A stretch of 64,000 nt of DNA from DASQZK01 sp963763215 (GCA_963763215.1 CAVXNX010000016.1:128263-192262); one strand, 5' to 3'; positions 50,706 through 59,648 are shown, counted from the stretch's first letter. Numbers and translations: made by a program. The notes: generated from the letters alone by a model not told the origin.

Positions 50706-51501
50706 GATCTACAATAACGGGCGCAGAGGATAGAGCGAAGAGTGTAACCAGAAAATAACAGGTATTGCACTTTTCCAGGCAATCTTTGATGGCCTGTGGC
50801 ACACGTTCAAGGGCATATTGATAGAGTTTCCGTCCATTCATCTTCAAATAAAGATCAGCTTTATCCGCATCGCCCGGTTTGAACGATTTGTCCATATACA
50901 ACATCCTGGAATGCTGAAGGGTGTCGGATCGGGTTTTATGCGCCAGTATTCCAACGGGCCTGTCACTTTTTACAGCCTCTAAAATGACAGCTCCCGCACC
51001 ATCGGCATACAGCATCCCGTCCCTGTCGTGGGGATCATATACCCTTGATAAGGTCTCAGCCCCGATCACGAGTATTTTTTTGGCATCTCCCGATTTTATG
51101 AAATAATCAGCCTGAATTAAACCTTGTAACCAACCCGGACAACCAAACGGCAGATCGTAAGCGATCGTATCCGGATTTTGTATTTCAAATTTGTATTTCA
51201 CCCTGGCGGCTATACTGGGTACGGTATCAATCCTCCTGCTTTTGCTTCTTACATCGCCAAAATTATGGGCAACGATGATATAATCTAACTCTTCACCATC
51301 AATTTTTGCGGAGGTAATAGCCTCCCTCGCTGCAAAAAAAGCGATATCAGAGGTCACCAAATCGTCTGTGACGTACCTTCTCTCTTTGATAGTGGTAATT
51401 TCCCCGAACTTATCGATGATGTCCTGATTCGTTTTTCCGAGCTTCTTCCCGCTTGAATCATAAAATTCGCTGTTAAGGAAATCTTCGTTTTTAACACGCA
51501 C
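50698..51501 (-). pseudogene. Ketoacyl-ACP synthase III-like gene, truncated at both ends
   Basis: The frame is open from about 51543 (IITGTGKYVPS) but has no ATG; a GTG at 51501 is the first usual start, which loses the first strand. KAS III marks are IKERRYVTDDLVTSDIAFFA, LDYIIVAHNFGD and the active-site Cys in DLPFGCPGWLQGLIQADY, then LVIGAETLSRVYDP and DGAGAVILEAV. The sequence ends after RKLYQYALERVPQAIKDCLE, where the catalytic His and Asn half should follow. A palindrome sits there instead. It would have made or primed fatty acids or polyketides; now it is probably inactive. Confidence 0.75.
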
Positions 51502-51647
51502 TGATGGTACATATTTTCCCGTACCTGTTATGATACTATAAATGCTTCTCTCCGTAGGAACTGATCACAAAATAAAAGTGTAATTGTTAAAAGCTTCTAC
51601 AAGTCTTCCAAAAAAATCTAAAAGTCGCATACCCCGATCTCTGTCAG

Positions 51648-52322
51648 ATGGATATTTCGGTAATGCTGCCGAAATCGCTGAACGACATCCTGAAACCAAA
51701 AGCCAGCGTGAAGCTGAAGACCAGGGCCGGCGCCAAATCTTACTTCCGGCTCGACAAGCTGTTGGATTTTGAATGGCAGGTGGCCCTTGGCGATACGTTG
51801 ATGGGGGAAGAGGAAGTCCTTCTTTTTAACAAGCTCGACAGCATTATCGAAAGCAACGAAAAAGTGCTACTTTTCACCCAGTTTACCGAAATGGGCAGGC
51901 TGCTTCATCATTTCATCAGCGGGCGGTATGGTGAAGAACCCCTTTACTACCACGGCGGATGTACCCTTGTCCAGCGAAAAGAGATGGTAGAAAAGTTCCA
52001 GACCAACCATGCCGACAAAATTTTCCTTCGCTCACTGAAGGCAGCAGGCACCGGACTCAACCTGACAGCGGCCACCCATGTTATCCATTATGACCTTTGG
52101 TGGAATCCTGCCGTGGAAAATCAAGCTACGGACAGGGCTTACCGGATCGGGCAGAGAAATAACGTGATGGTCCACCGCTTCATCACCAAGAATACGTTTG
52201 AGGAAAAGATCAACCAGATGATCCAGGATAAAAAGGCTTTGGCTGAGATGACCGTGTCTTCCGGTGAGAATTGGATCGGCAGTTTGAGCAATACCGAACT
52301 CAGGGAAATATTTGGGTGGTAG
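51648..52322 (+). pseudogene. SNF2-family helicase with internal deletion
   Basis: The N-terminal part (ILKPKASVKLKTRAGAKSYF, then LDFEWQVALGDTLMGEEE) belongs to the region ahead of the SNF2 ATPase. It joins directly to the helicase C lobe: DSIIESNEKVLLFTQFTEMG, FLRSLKAAGTGLNLTAATHV, WNPAVENQATDRAYRIGQ, and the end MTVSSGENWIGSLSNTELRE. The entire first ATPase lobe (Walker A, DEAH) of about 350 residues is missing. The reading frame is kept through the joint, so the deletion was in frame. It cannot be an active motor. The 5' end also lacks the usual long N-terminus. Confidence 0.75.
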
Positions 52323-52452
52323 AGTGAGGGGAAGGGCCGAGGGGTTCCCGGTAAGTGGGAATTCGGTGTTAATGGAAAACATTTCAGGCCAACAAATCAG
52401 CTTCAGTAAAAATCAAAACAAATTTAAAATATTAAAGATCCCTTTTGTTATA

Positions 52453-52487
52453 TGTCATTTTTTGATAATTTTAATCAAAATTTGATA
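52453..52487. promoter_or_regulatory. Putative operator upstream of the sigma-54 activator gene
   Basis: The sequence tgtcattttttgata, an inverted repeat ttttgat-7 bases-atcaaaa (52460-52480) and a further tttgata directly precede the start ATG at 52491. The same 15-base block and inverted repeat recur at 55309-55342 near the HARE-HTH gene. I see no -24/-12 promoter match, so this is an operator candidate, perhaps for autoregulation. Confidence 0.45.
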
Positions 52488-52490
52488 CCT

Positions 52491-53945
52491 ATGTCTAAAA
52501 TCCTCATCTCCTGGGTGGCCCACCTCCATGATTTTATCCGTGAGGAAGGCAAAGAAGTGACGGTTAACACCGACGAAGGACCTAACTTCCAGTTCCATAA
52601 GTATTTTTTCGACCATGATAAACACCTCATCCTGTATACAGAACCGGATGAGATCCCGGCAGAGAAACTCAGGACAGCCATTAACAAGGCATATCCGAAA
52701 CACCAGGTCGAACTCGTTCCCATCAACATCCCCGACCCTATCGACCTGACCGATATCCATCCCAAGGTGCAGGCCGTGCTTGAGAAACTGCGGGGGAACG
52801 AAGTGGACATCTTCTTTTCTCCCGGCACGTCCATCATGCAGGTCGCCTGGTATATCTGCCATACTTCACTGGGCATGAACACCAGGCTGGTGCAGACTCG
52901 TTCAGCGAGATGGACTAAAACAGGAAAACCGGAAATGTCCTGTATTGAAACTGAGATGAGCAGCGTGCCGGTATCCGCTGTTCTCCGCGAGCGGTCAGAA
53001 GAAGGGCTCTCCGGTGACGTGATCGGCGATGTATTCCTTACCGATTCCTTGAAAAAAGTATATAACAAGGCCTACCGGGTGGCCAAAACCGATCGGGTTC
53101 CCTGCCTGATCACCGGCCCCAGCGGCAGCGGAAAGGAAAACCTGGCGCGATATATCCATGAAAACTCCCCACGGAACGGTGAAAAATACCTGCCAGTAAA
53201 CTGTTCAGCTATGTCCGATCACCTGCTGGAGTCACGATTGTTTGGTTACAAAAAAGGTGCTTTCACCGGCGCCGATAAAGATACGCCGGGCATCTTCGAC
53301 GAGCTGGACAAAGGCACACTGTTCCTCGACGAGATCGGCGACATCTCCCCCATCATGCAGCAATCGCTACTTCGTGTTTTGCAGGAGGGCACGTTTCTGC
53401 CACTTGGCCATACGAAAGAACACAAAGTGGACGTCCGAATCATCACCGCCACCAATCACGACCTTACCGAGCTGTGCTCCAAAGGTGATTTCCGGTGGGA
53501 CCTTTACTGGCGCCTGGCGGTCGTAGACCTGAAGCTGCCTTCCCTGGCCTCCTGCGGTCCCGACGAGGTGGACGAACTGTTCGAATATTTTCTCGACGTC
53601 AAGCAGGTGAAGCTCCAAAAACCACACCGTCTCAAACCCTCCAGGGAAGTGATCCAGGCGGTGAAGGAATACCCCTTCCCCGGCAACATCCGCGAACTGG
53701 AAAACCTCACCGAAAAACTTTACGTGTTCTGCGATGAGACCATCGAAATGTCCGACCTGCCGGATTACTTCGTCGATCCCGGCGAAGACATCTCGCTCCG
53801 CATAGATGACGTTGAAAAACGGCTGATCGAAAAAGTGCTGAAGATGAAAAAGTACAACATGCGACAGACGCAACTGACAATTGGTTACGGGTCGATTAAT
53901 ACACTGAAGAACAAGATTGAGAAGTATGGGATTGAGGTGGAGTGA
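52491..53945 (+). CDS. RtcR-like sigma-54-dependent activator with N-terminal CARF-like domain
   Basis: I take MSKILISWVAHLHDF at 52491 as the start; the earlier ATG at 52452 lies inside a likely operator. Residues 1-165 look like a CARF-type sensor (ILISWVAHLHDF, a central strand pair, EVDIFFSPGTSIMQVAWYI, then LVQTRSARWTK), as in RtcR. Residues about 180-400 form the AAA+ domain with Walker A GPSGSGKE, the sigma-54 contact loop GAFTGAD, Walker B GTLFLDEIGDI and the arginine region FRWDLYWRLAV. A Fis-type DNA-binding helix pair ends the protein (KYNMRQTQLTIGYGSINTLK). In known RtcR the CARF domain senses RNA ends and controls rtcAB RNA repair. No rtcA/B is in this window, so the target genes are unknown. 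Confidence 0.8.
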   Translation: MSKILISWVAHLHDFIREEGKEVTVNTDEGPNFQFHKYFFDHDKHLILYTEPDEIPAEKLRTAINKAYPKHQVELVPINIPDPIDLTDIHPKVQAVLEKLRGNEVDIFFSPGTSIMQVAWYICHTSLGMNTRLVQTRSARWTKTGKPEMSCIETEMSSVPVSAVLRERSEEGLSGDVIGDVFLTDSLKKVYNKAYRVAKTDRVPCLITGPSGSGKENLARYIHENSPRNGEKYLPVNCSAMSDHLLESRLFGYKKGAFTGADKDTPGIFDELDKGTLFLDEIGDISPIMQQSLLRVLQEGTFLPLGHTKEHKVDVRIITATNHDLTELCSKGDFRWDLYWRLAVVDLKLPSLASCGPDEVDELFEYFLDVKQVKLQKPHRLKPSREVIQAVKEYPFPGNIRELENLTEKLYVFCDETIEMSDLPDYFVDPGEDISLRIDDVEKRLIEKVLKMKKYNMRQTQLTIGYGSINTLKNKIEKYGIEVE

Positions 53946-54092
53946 TGAGTGATGACGAGTCATTGCCATAAGCGACAAGAATAACAAAGTCAGGAAACAT
54001 ACTTTTCAAGTTGGCCGTTAATCCATAACAGGTTCTCCAGGAAGGCGAATTTTAAAGAGATCACTTGATTGATCGTGGGTACCGCTTGATCA

Positions 54093-54152
54093 TTAGAAGG
54101 TATTGTCGTCAACCAAAAGGACACGGGGCTTGTAAACAGGATCATTTATCAT
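54093..54152 (-). pseudogene. First 19 codons of a response regulator
   Basis: MINDPVYKPRVLLVDDNTF is the first strand of a receiver domain with the acidic pair, followed at once by a stop. The ATG overlaps the end of the HATPase frame at 54142, so it was the next gene in the operon. Downstream bases do not continue a receiver domain. Confidence 0.6.
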
Positions 54153-54854
54153 TTTGTGTAATTCTGAGTTGAAAGTGTACATTTCCTATGATATTCATAA
54201 CTTCATCGTCCTCCTTATTAATTTCAAATACCATGGGAACAAGGGACATGTTGAAGCTCATTTTAAGCAATTTTGTAATTCGCCACATGATAAAGCCGCC
54301 TAAACCGCTACCTTTTGTACTCCCGGAACGTTTACCTAATTGTATAAAATCAGGGAAATTGAATCCCTCATGGAAGGGCTTGCCATTATTAACCAGGTCG
54401 ACAATTATGCTATTCTCTTCTTCTGAAATATTAAAAAGAACAATCATCTTCTCCCCTGTTTCATCTTTTCCATGGTTTATGGAGTTGTTGATAAAATTCC
54501 TAATGAACATACTCAACAATTCCGGATCGGTATGTATAGAAACTTTCTCTTTGGAAAGAAAGTCACCGTCGATCCCGATAAAGAACCTGACACAATCGAA
54601 GTGATTGAATCGTGTGATCTCTTCCTCCAGGAATGATCTTAAGTTGATCTTTTTTAGCCTTAACGAAATATCTTCAAGTCTTGCGAGTATTTTTACATTC
54701 TCCGATAAGCAATTGATTTCATTGAGGCTCTTTTCAATAGATTTGAATAGGGCCAATACGGTGGGCGCGTCAGGTCTTTCGTCTATTCTCTCTGAGAGAT
54801 CGACAGGTTTTGAAACCAGAAAATAATTTAGGCTTTTAAGATTATTAGTTATTG
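54142..54854 (-). pseudogene. Histidine-kinase-like ATPase fragment
   Basis: The open frame has a helical part (NNLKSLNYFLVSKPVDLSER) and a GHKL ATPase: SMFIRNFINNSINHGKD (N box), DLVNNGKPF in place of the G1 DxGxG, and KGSGLGGFIMWRITKLL (G2). The dimerisation His is not present and G1 lacks the usual Asp-x-Gly, so catalysis is doubtful. The frame has no ATG (a TTG at 54756 is possible). It overlaps the 3' end of the HARE-HTH frame, so one shifted or fused gene is plausible. Confidence 0.6.
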
Positions 54855-55184
54855 TCCCTGAAAAATAGCTCTCTTAAAAACCAGGACAAGCACAATGGTA
54901 AGTATATATTCCCGTGATCTGCCCTTGACGATCAATTCCCTGATGTGATTCCTGATCCAATTAAGTTCGCTGGATTGTTGGTGGTGTAAATGGATCAATC
55001 CATTTTCCTTTTTAAACAAGCCAGGATAGTTATTTACCCTGGCATGGATCTGAGATGCAGGAACAGGCTGCAAATCCCCGCGTTGGTATAACTTTTCACG
55101 GTTTATCTCCCTTGCAAGGTCAGTGGCCGACATTGGATGCCTCTGCCTTAGGAGGACTTTTTCTATTGCTTCATGAAGCTTCAT
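54849..55184 (-). CDS. HARE-HTH domain protein (short, possibly truncated)
   Basis: Residues 1-70 form a HARE-type winged helix: MKLHEAIEKVLLRQRHPMSA, LAREINREKLYQRGD, QIHARVNNYPGLFKKENGLI. In bacteria this domain is fused to restriction enzymes, DNA methylases and RNA polymerase delta. What follows (SELNWIRNHIRELIVKGRSR, then ILTIVLVLVFKR) looks like the entry of a second, larger domain, but the frame stops after 111 residues. In another frame it would run into the kinase-like ATPase at 54142-54854. An operator-like repeat lies 125 bases upstream. Confidence 0.65.
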   Translation of the reverse strand: MKLHEAIEKVLLRQRHPMSATDLAREINREKLYQRGDLQPVPASQIHARVNNYPGLFKKENGLIHLHHQQSSELNWIRNHIRELIVKGRSREYILTIVLVLVFKRAIFQGQ

Positions 55185-55308
55185 AACTGCTTTTTTCAGA
55201 AATGAATGTACAGCATTTTTTTAATGCTCCAGCACATGTTTTGTCTGTTATAAATGTTTTTACAAAAAATGACCCATTGCAAATTACTGGAATTTCATAA
55301 TGATTCAC

Positions 55309-55342
55309 TGTCATTTTTTGATAGTATAATCAAATTTTGATA
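55309..55342. promoter_or_regulatory. Second copy of the putative operator
   Basis: The block tgtcattttttgata is identical to 52453-52467 and is followed by an inverted repeat tttgat-6 bases-atcaaa (55317-55334) and a direct ttttgata. It stands upstream of the minus-strand HARE-HTH gene. The two copies share at least 30 positions with one base difference in spacing. Confidence 0.45.
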
Positions 55343-55433
55343 TACCCAAATACTTACCACTAAAATACAGTTACATCCCAATCATTAATGTGGGAAAAAG
55401 AAAAAAATCAGCGTACCATTCCAGACTTTTTTC

Positions 55434-55782
55434 ATATTTTCAGAACGATTTTTCAGGAAACTTCATCGCCATATGAATCCGGCAAAGCATACACACTCTC
55501 TTTGATGAATGCATTCAGTTCTTTCCTGCTAATGCCATATTGATCAAGGATATCAGCAGCTTTGCTGATATTTCGCTCAAGGTGCTTTTGAGCGATGCCC
55601 ACCTTCACGCTAAGCTTGTTGAAGTAGAGTTCTTGGTCGGTATATCCAAGAATGGGCAGACGGAGTAGTTCCAGTTCAGTGTAATTCACCGGCAGGTTGA
55701 TCTTACGCAGGATACTGTCATTTTGGTAAAGCCATACATCTGCCCGGATGTATTTGTCATTCACCCGTATCTCGCCGTCCAA
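55434..55782 (-). pseudogene. 5'-truncated second copy of the gene at 1270
   Basis: From DGEIRVNDKYIRADVW to the last residues (SYGDEVS) this matches the C-terminal 110 residues of the 1270-1866 gene with about ten substitutions. At the 5' end the frame has TTG and, two codons before it, a stop. There the sequence changes to the 3' end of an unrelated gene. It is a partial duplication. Confidence 0.85.
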
Positions 55783-55785
55783 AAG

Positions 55786-56215
55786 TTATCTTAGGGACTG
55801 TTCCCCAGGATTTTCAAGCAAATTTATCATTTTCCTTATTTCGATTGTTTCCCATTCGGAATGCATCCTATGGATCAGCTTATTACTTTCCTGCCTGTCC
55901 ACGGCAGAAAGATATCCTCCATTAACCTTTAGAATCTTCTGACCGCTCCAGGGGCCATTGGATATCTTTTTCTTTTCAAGATCGGCACGGATGACCAGCA
56001 CATCCTTCATCCTTTCCCTGGCTATATCCTCTGCCAGGCAAATCAATGAGATCAGGGTGATCTTTTGACTTAAAATAAAATTCGATTTCGGTAATGCGGT
56101 ATCGTTGATCCCCGGCGGAAATAACAAGTTGGTTCATAAGGCGGTCTGCAATCCGTTCAAAGTCAGGAGAAGGATTTTTGGGATCTTTAATGGAAAGATC
56201 GATGATGTTCATCAT
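55786..56215 (-). pseudogene. Hypothetical gene remnant (two frames)
   Basis: The first frame starts MMNIIDLSIKDPKNPSPDFE and reads RYRITEIEFYFKSKDHPD. After a shift near 56050 it continues LICLAEDIARERMKDVLVIR ... NGGYLSAVDRQESNKLIHRM and stops at 55786. The TEIEFYFKSKDHPD segment occurs at the start of a widespread small family of uncharacterised proteins, which usually continues with a trp/his-rich segment that is missing here. It adjoins the truncated duplicate at 55782. Confidence 0.5.
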
Positions 56216-56302
56216 GTAATTTACGACAAGTGGTTTAACTTTTAAGTTAATTTCTCACTTTCAATGAATTTCAAATAATGAGGACCTCTCCTGTAATTCA
56301 CT

Positions 56303-57010
56303 TTAAATCACATATTCAATTAAAGTATAAGGTTTGTTGGTACTCACCTCAACTTTTTCGATTTCCGGCCCACTACAATCAATGGAAACATTCGTTCCTC
56401 CAAACGCTTCTGAAACGAGGAGTATTCTGTCATCAGCATTCTTCTTGATCCTTAATCTGATTGGTTTGAAGGTAACTTCCTTTCCCCAGACGGCACTATT
56501 CTCAGAAGAATCATAAATAACTAGTGAATATTCATCCTGTGTGTTAACCACAGGTTCCATCATGATATGTTTTGGGACTTCATGAATATACCTGTTTCCT
56601 TCAGGTCCATCAGGGTAGTCAAAGTATTTGGAGGATTCAAAATCCAGGAAGCTGAGATCGATTTCCGGTTCATAGCTGCCGGGAGACTCAATATCAATAT
56701 CGACTTCACGATAAATATCGATGATCAAGTTGGTTTCATATTCATCTACGTTTCCATCTGAAATGGCTACCCGGTGCATAAGTTCTGCAAACAGCCTTTT
56801 GCGCTTCAAAGGCATTCTTTTCAAAACAGAAATACTTTCGGCATGGGTCATTTTGCGGGCTTCATCGACGAACAAGGCATTGAAATCAAGCTCGTTCATA
56901 ATTTTAATAAGCATTCTTTCTTCGCCTGGTTCGATCTTGTCATTTGCCACAATGATCTCGTCGAGTGATTTGACGATGGAAAGTTTTTCGATTAGGGAGT
57001 AGTTGTGCAT
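56303..57010 (-). CDS. TerB-like domain protein (235 aa)
   Basis: Residues 1-105 are helical and match the TerB-type pattern: SLIEKLSIVKSLDEIIVAND, EPGEERMLIKIMNELDF, LKRKRLFAELMHRVAISDGN, DEYETNLIIDIYREV, with acidic residues at the turns. Residues 110-235 are beta-rich (YSLVIYDSSENSAVWGKEV, ILLVSEAFGGTNVSI) with no family I know. TerB domains occur in tellurite-resistance and phage-defence gene sets. It follows the DUF262 remnant by 13 bases and probably shared its transcript. It looks intact. Confidence 0.65.
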   Translation of the reverse strand: MHNYSLIEKLSIVKSLDEIIVANDKIEPGEERMLIKIMNELDFNALFVDEARKMTHAESISVLKRMPLKRKRLFAELMHRVAISDGNVDEYETNLIIDIYREVDIDIESPGSYEPEIDLSFLDFESSKYFDYPDGPEGNRYIHEVPKHIMMEPVVNTQDEYSLVIYDSSENSAVWGKEVTFKPIRLRIKKNADDRILLVSEAFGGTNVSIDCSGPEIEKVEVSTNKPYTLIEYVI

Positions 57011-57023
57011 AGTCTTTTATTTA

Positions 57024-57450
57024 TTAAAGAGAAAAATAATAATCCCGAATTTTCTCCGATATTAAAACTCTTCGACTATTTAAAAACTCGGGATAATCTT
57101 TTATATCCATATCAAAAATATCCTCAGGAATGCAATTCGATTTCAGGTTGTGTAGTAATTCAGCCATATATTGATTAATCAGTCGGTATGCGGAAAGACC
57201 ACTGCCAAAGATCTCCGAAATATCCGGAATCCACCCCCTGTCTTTTTCTATTGCCGGGTTATATACTTCGAATTGGTCTTCGACTGGATTGAACGAGATT
57301 CTGATCCTGATCCGTTGATAGTTTTTATTAATGACGTAATTTCCCAGAATGGCAGCATTTAAAGCTGTAACACGTTGCTGACCGTCTATCAGGACTTTCT
57401 TGCCTTCTGAAAGGACTCCATTCAGCCAATTGGATCTACTCCTTGATCCG
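57024..57450 (-). pseudogene. DUF262-family gene with internal deletion
   Basis: The frame, without a start, reads NWLNGVLSEGKKVLIDGQQR then VTALNAAILGNYV, which is the ParB/Srx-like DGQQR motif of DUF262 (GmrSD-type) proteins. About 55 residues later it reaches the C-terminal pattern AYRLINQYMAELLHNLKS, then YPEFLNSRRVLISEKIRD and YYFSL. The several hundred residues normally in between are missing. There is no stop inside the frame, so the deletion was in frame. Upstream (MAYETDQGVDPI) is in another frame. The gene is too broken to act but marks a lost restriction-type system. Confidence 0.7.
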
Positions 57451-58011
57451 TTTCATAAGCCATTAAAAAATTCCGGGGATCTCTCCTTTAATTCAATTCC
57501 CAATTACGGTTTAGTCGTATGAAGATAGCAATGTTGTTTGGGAAAAATATGCGGGGAACAATTTTTTTTGATAAAAGAATTGAACGAATGAAAACTCTTG
57601 ACTAACCAAAAATATCTTAAAATGTTAATTGAATGGCAAATAGAAGCGAGTGAGAGCAAATCAAAAGACCTTGTCGGAATGAAAATCATTGAATTCTTAA
57701 AACATGTTACTTAAATTTCAAAATCGCATCAACCAACAGTTTCGAGCACTGAATGTTACACTCATTAATTATTCTTAAAAAATAGTAGAATGGGTACCGT
57801 ATTGATTTTTTATCATATGTGAATTATAAATGATCAAAAAAAAAATTAACTTAGCATTACGGAACAATTTTTCCTTCACCAAGAAAAAGATTACGTCCAC
57901 TAGGGAAGATTTTAATGTCTTTTGACTAACATCCTTTAGATTATCACGGCATCTTAACCTGTATTAAATTCAGGTAGAATATGTTTTATTCTTATTGAAT
58001 GCACTATTAAT
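57451..58011. other. AT-rich intergenic region upstream of the AlkB operon
   Basis: A short plus-strand tail (MLIEWQIEASESKSKDLVGM, then IIEFLKHVT, ending at 57714) may be the 3' end of a lost gene. The remaining 300 bases are very AT-rich and must contain the promoter for the operon starting at 58012. No motif could be fixed with confidence. Confidence 0.45.
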
Positions 58012-58626
58012 ATGATCCAACTCGATCTCTTTTATAACCCGAATGATAATAAAAACCCAGTAAAAATTGAGAACGGGGAATATATTTTCATGCCTGATTT
58101 TTTCAGTCATGGGGAAGGCGAATATTATTTCCATAAATTACACAATGATATTATATGGAACCAGGAAAGTATTTCAGTTTACGGAAAAGAGGTAAACATA
58201 CCAAGACTTACTGCATGGTACGGCAATAATGATAAAGTATATTCATTTTCAGGAATTACCTTACAACCGTTAAAATGGACTGAAACTCTTCTTTCAATTA
58301 AACACAAAGTAGAAAATCTAGTAAATATTGAATTCAACAGTGTACTGCTGAATTATTACCGCAATGGCAAGGATTCTATATCGTGGCATACTGATGCAGA
58401 AAAGGAACTTGGCCTGAATCCTGTTATCGCCTCCGTAAGTTTTGGAAGTCCACGGAAATTTCAGCTACGTCATATTAACACACATGAAAAATTAGAACTT
58501 AATTTAACGCATGGCAGCTTAATAATTATGCAGGGTGAGTTGCAACATTACTGGCAACACAGAATCCCGAAAACAAAGCTGCCGGTTAAGGAACGTATTA
58601 ACTTAACATTCAGAATTATTAAATGA
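58012..58626 (+). CDS. AlkB-family 2-oxoglutarate/Fe(II) dioxygenase
   Basis: The 204-residue protein has the AlkB core: PRLTAWYGNNDKVYSFSG, then LLNYYRNGKDSISWHTDAEK with the metal ligands His and Asp (HTD, about residue 126), ASVSFGSPRKFQLRH, SLIIMQGELQHYWQHRIPK with the distal His, and RINLTFRII with the two Arg that hold 2-oxoglutarate. It is of the AlkBH2/3-like length. AlkB enzymes remove methyl groups from N1-methyladenine and N3-methylcytosine in DNA or RNA. Its stop overlaps the next ATG by four bases, so it is the first gene of a coupled operon. Confidence 0.93.
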   Translation: MIQLDLFYNPNDNKNPVKIENGEYIFMPDFFSHGEGEYYFHKLHNDIIWNQESISVYGKEVNIPRLTAWYGNNDKVYSFSGITLQPLKWTETLLSIKHKVENLVNIEFNSVLLNYYRNGKDSISWHTDAEKELGLNPVIASVSFGSPRKFQLRHINTHEKLELNLTHGSLIIMQGELQHYWQHRIPKTKLPVKERINLTFRIIK

Positions 58627-59648
58627 ACTGGTCAAAAAATAAAATAACAAACGATGCCGGAGAACTTGTCAATGCCCAGGCCCCAGTGATCATTTCAGCC
58701 AGCCGTTCCACAGACATACCGGCTTTTTACGCGGATTGGTTTGTGGAACGTTGGAAAAAAGGTTATATAACGTGGACAAATCCATTCAACGGTGTTCCTC
58801 TCTATGTGTCATTCGCTAAAACCAGGGCTGTAGTTTTCTGGACTAAGAATCCCCGGCCACTGATGAAGCATTTACCATTCTTAATACAATCTGTTCCAAA
58901 CTTCTATTTCCAGTTTACATTAAACGATTATGACTGTGAAGGTCTGGAAGGAATCTTACCTAAACTTGAACATCGCATTAAAACATTCCGCGAACTTTCG
59001 ACAAAGCTAGGGAAGGAACGCGTAATCTGGCGTTTTGATCCTCTGATTCTTACGGAAAATATAGATGTGGATACCTTGCTTAAAAGAGTCGAGAAAATCG
59101 GTGATCAGCTCAAAGACTTCACAAAAAAAATGGTTTTCAGCTTTGCTGATATTAAAATCTATAACAAGGTAGCCAATAACCTCAGGAAAGAAAAGATCCC
59201 TTATAGGGAATTCACCCCGCATACCATGAACGAGTTCGCAAAAGGGCTTAAAGAACTAAACCGTAGATGGAAGTTTAATATTGGAACCTGTGCAGAACAA
59301 ATTCCTTTGGAACAATACGATATTGAACACAACAAATGCGTTGACGACGATCTAATGATAAAGCTGTTCAACCATGATGAGGAACTTATGAAATTCCTCG
59401 GAGTGAAGGTCAGGCCAGGTGATCTCTTCCGGAAAAGAACAATGGAACGTTCTGAAAGAAGTTTCAAAGATAAAGGTCAGCGTGAACTTTGCGGCTGTAT
59501 TATCAGTAAGGATATCGGTCAGTACAATACCTGTCCGCATGGATGTGTATATTGTTATGCCAACACATCCAAAGAGATTGCCCAAAAAAACTATTCTTCT
59601 CACAAATCAAATCCTCTTTTTGATTCTATCCTAGGTAAGCAGAAATGA
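58623..59648 (+). CDS. DUF1848 protein with radical-SAM-like Cys cluster
   Basis: The 341-residue protein starts MNWSKNKITNDAGELVNAQA and has the DUF1848 pattern: VIISASRSTDIPAFYADWFV, WTNPFNGVPLYVSFAKTRAV and VFWTKNPRPLMKHL, then YYFQFTLNDYD-like YFQFTLNDYDCEGLE and ERVIWRFDPLIL. Near the C-terminus are CGCIISKDIGQYNT and a CPHGCVYC motif (Cys 304, 308, 311), the Cys-x3-Cys-x2-Cys spacing of radical SAM clusters. The family is uncharacterised; an iron-sulfur radical chemistry is plausible. It is coupled by overlap to AlkB before it and the methyltransferase-like gene after it. Confidence 0.88.
   Translation: MNWSKNKITNDAGELVNAQAPVIISASRSTDIPAFYADWFVERWKKGYITWTNPFNGVPLYVSFAKTRAVVFWTKNPRPLMKHLPFLIQSVPNFYFQFTLNDYDCEGLEGILPKLEHRIKTFRELSTKLGKERVIWRFDPLILTENIDVDTLLKRVEKIGDQLKDFTKKMVFSFADIKIYNKVANNLRKEKIPYREFTPHTMNEFAKGLKELNRRWKFNIGTCAEQIPLEQYDIEHNKCVDDDLMIKLFNHDEELMKFLGVKVRPGDLFRKRTMERSERSFKDKGQRELCGCIISKDIGQYNTCPHGCVYCYANTSKEIAQKNYSSHKSNPLFDSILGKQK

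Noticed and set aside
54142..54756. Active histidine kinase
   Set aside because: There is no phospho-acceptor His and the G1 box is degenerate, so I call it only a fragment with an ATPase fold.
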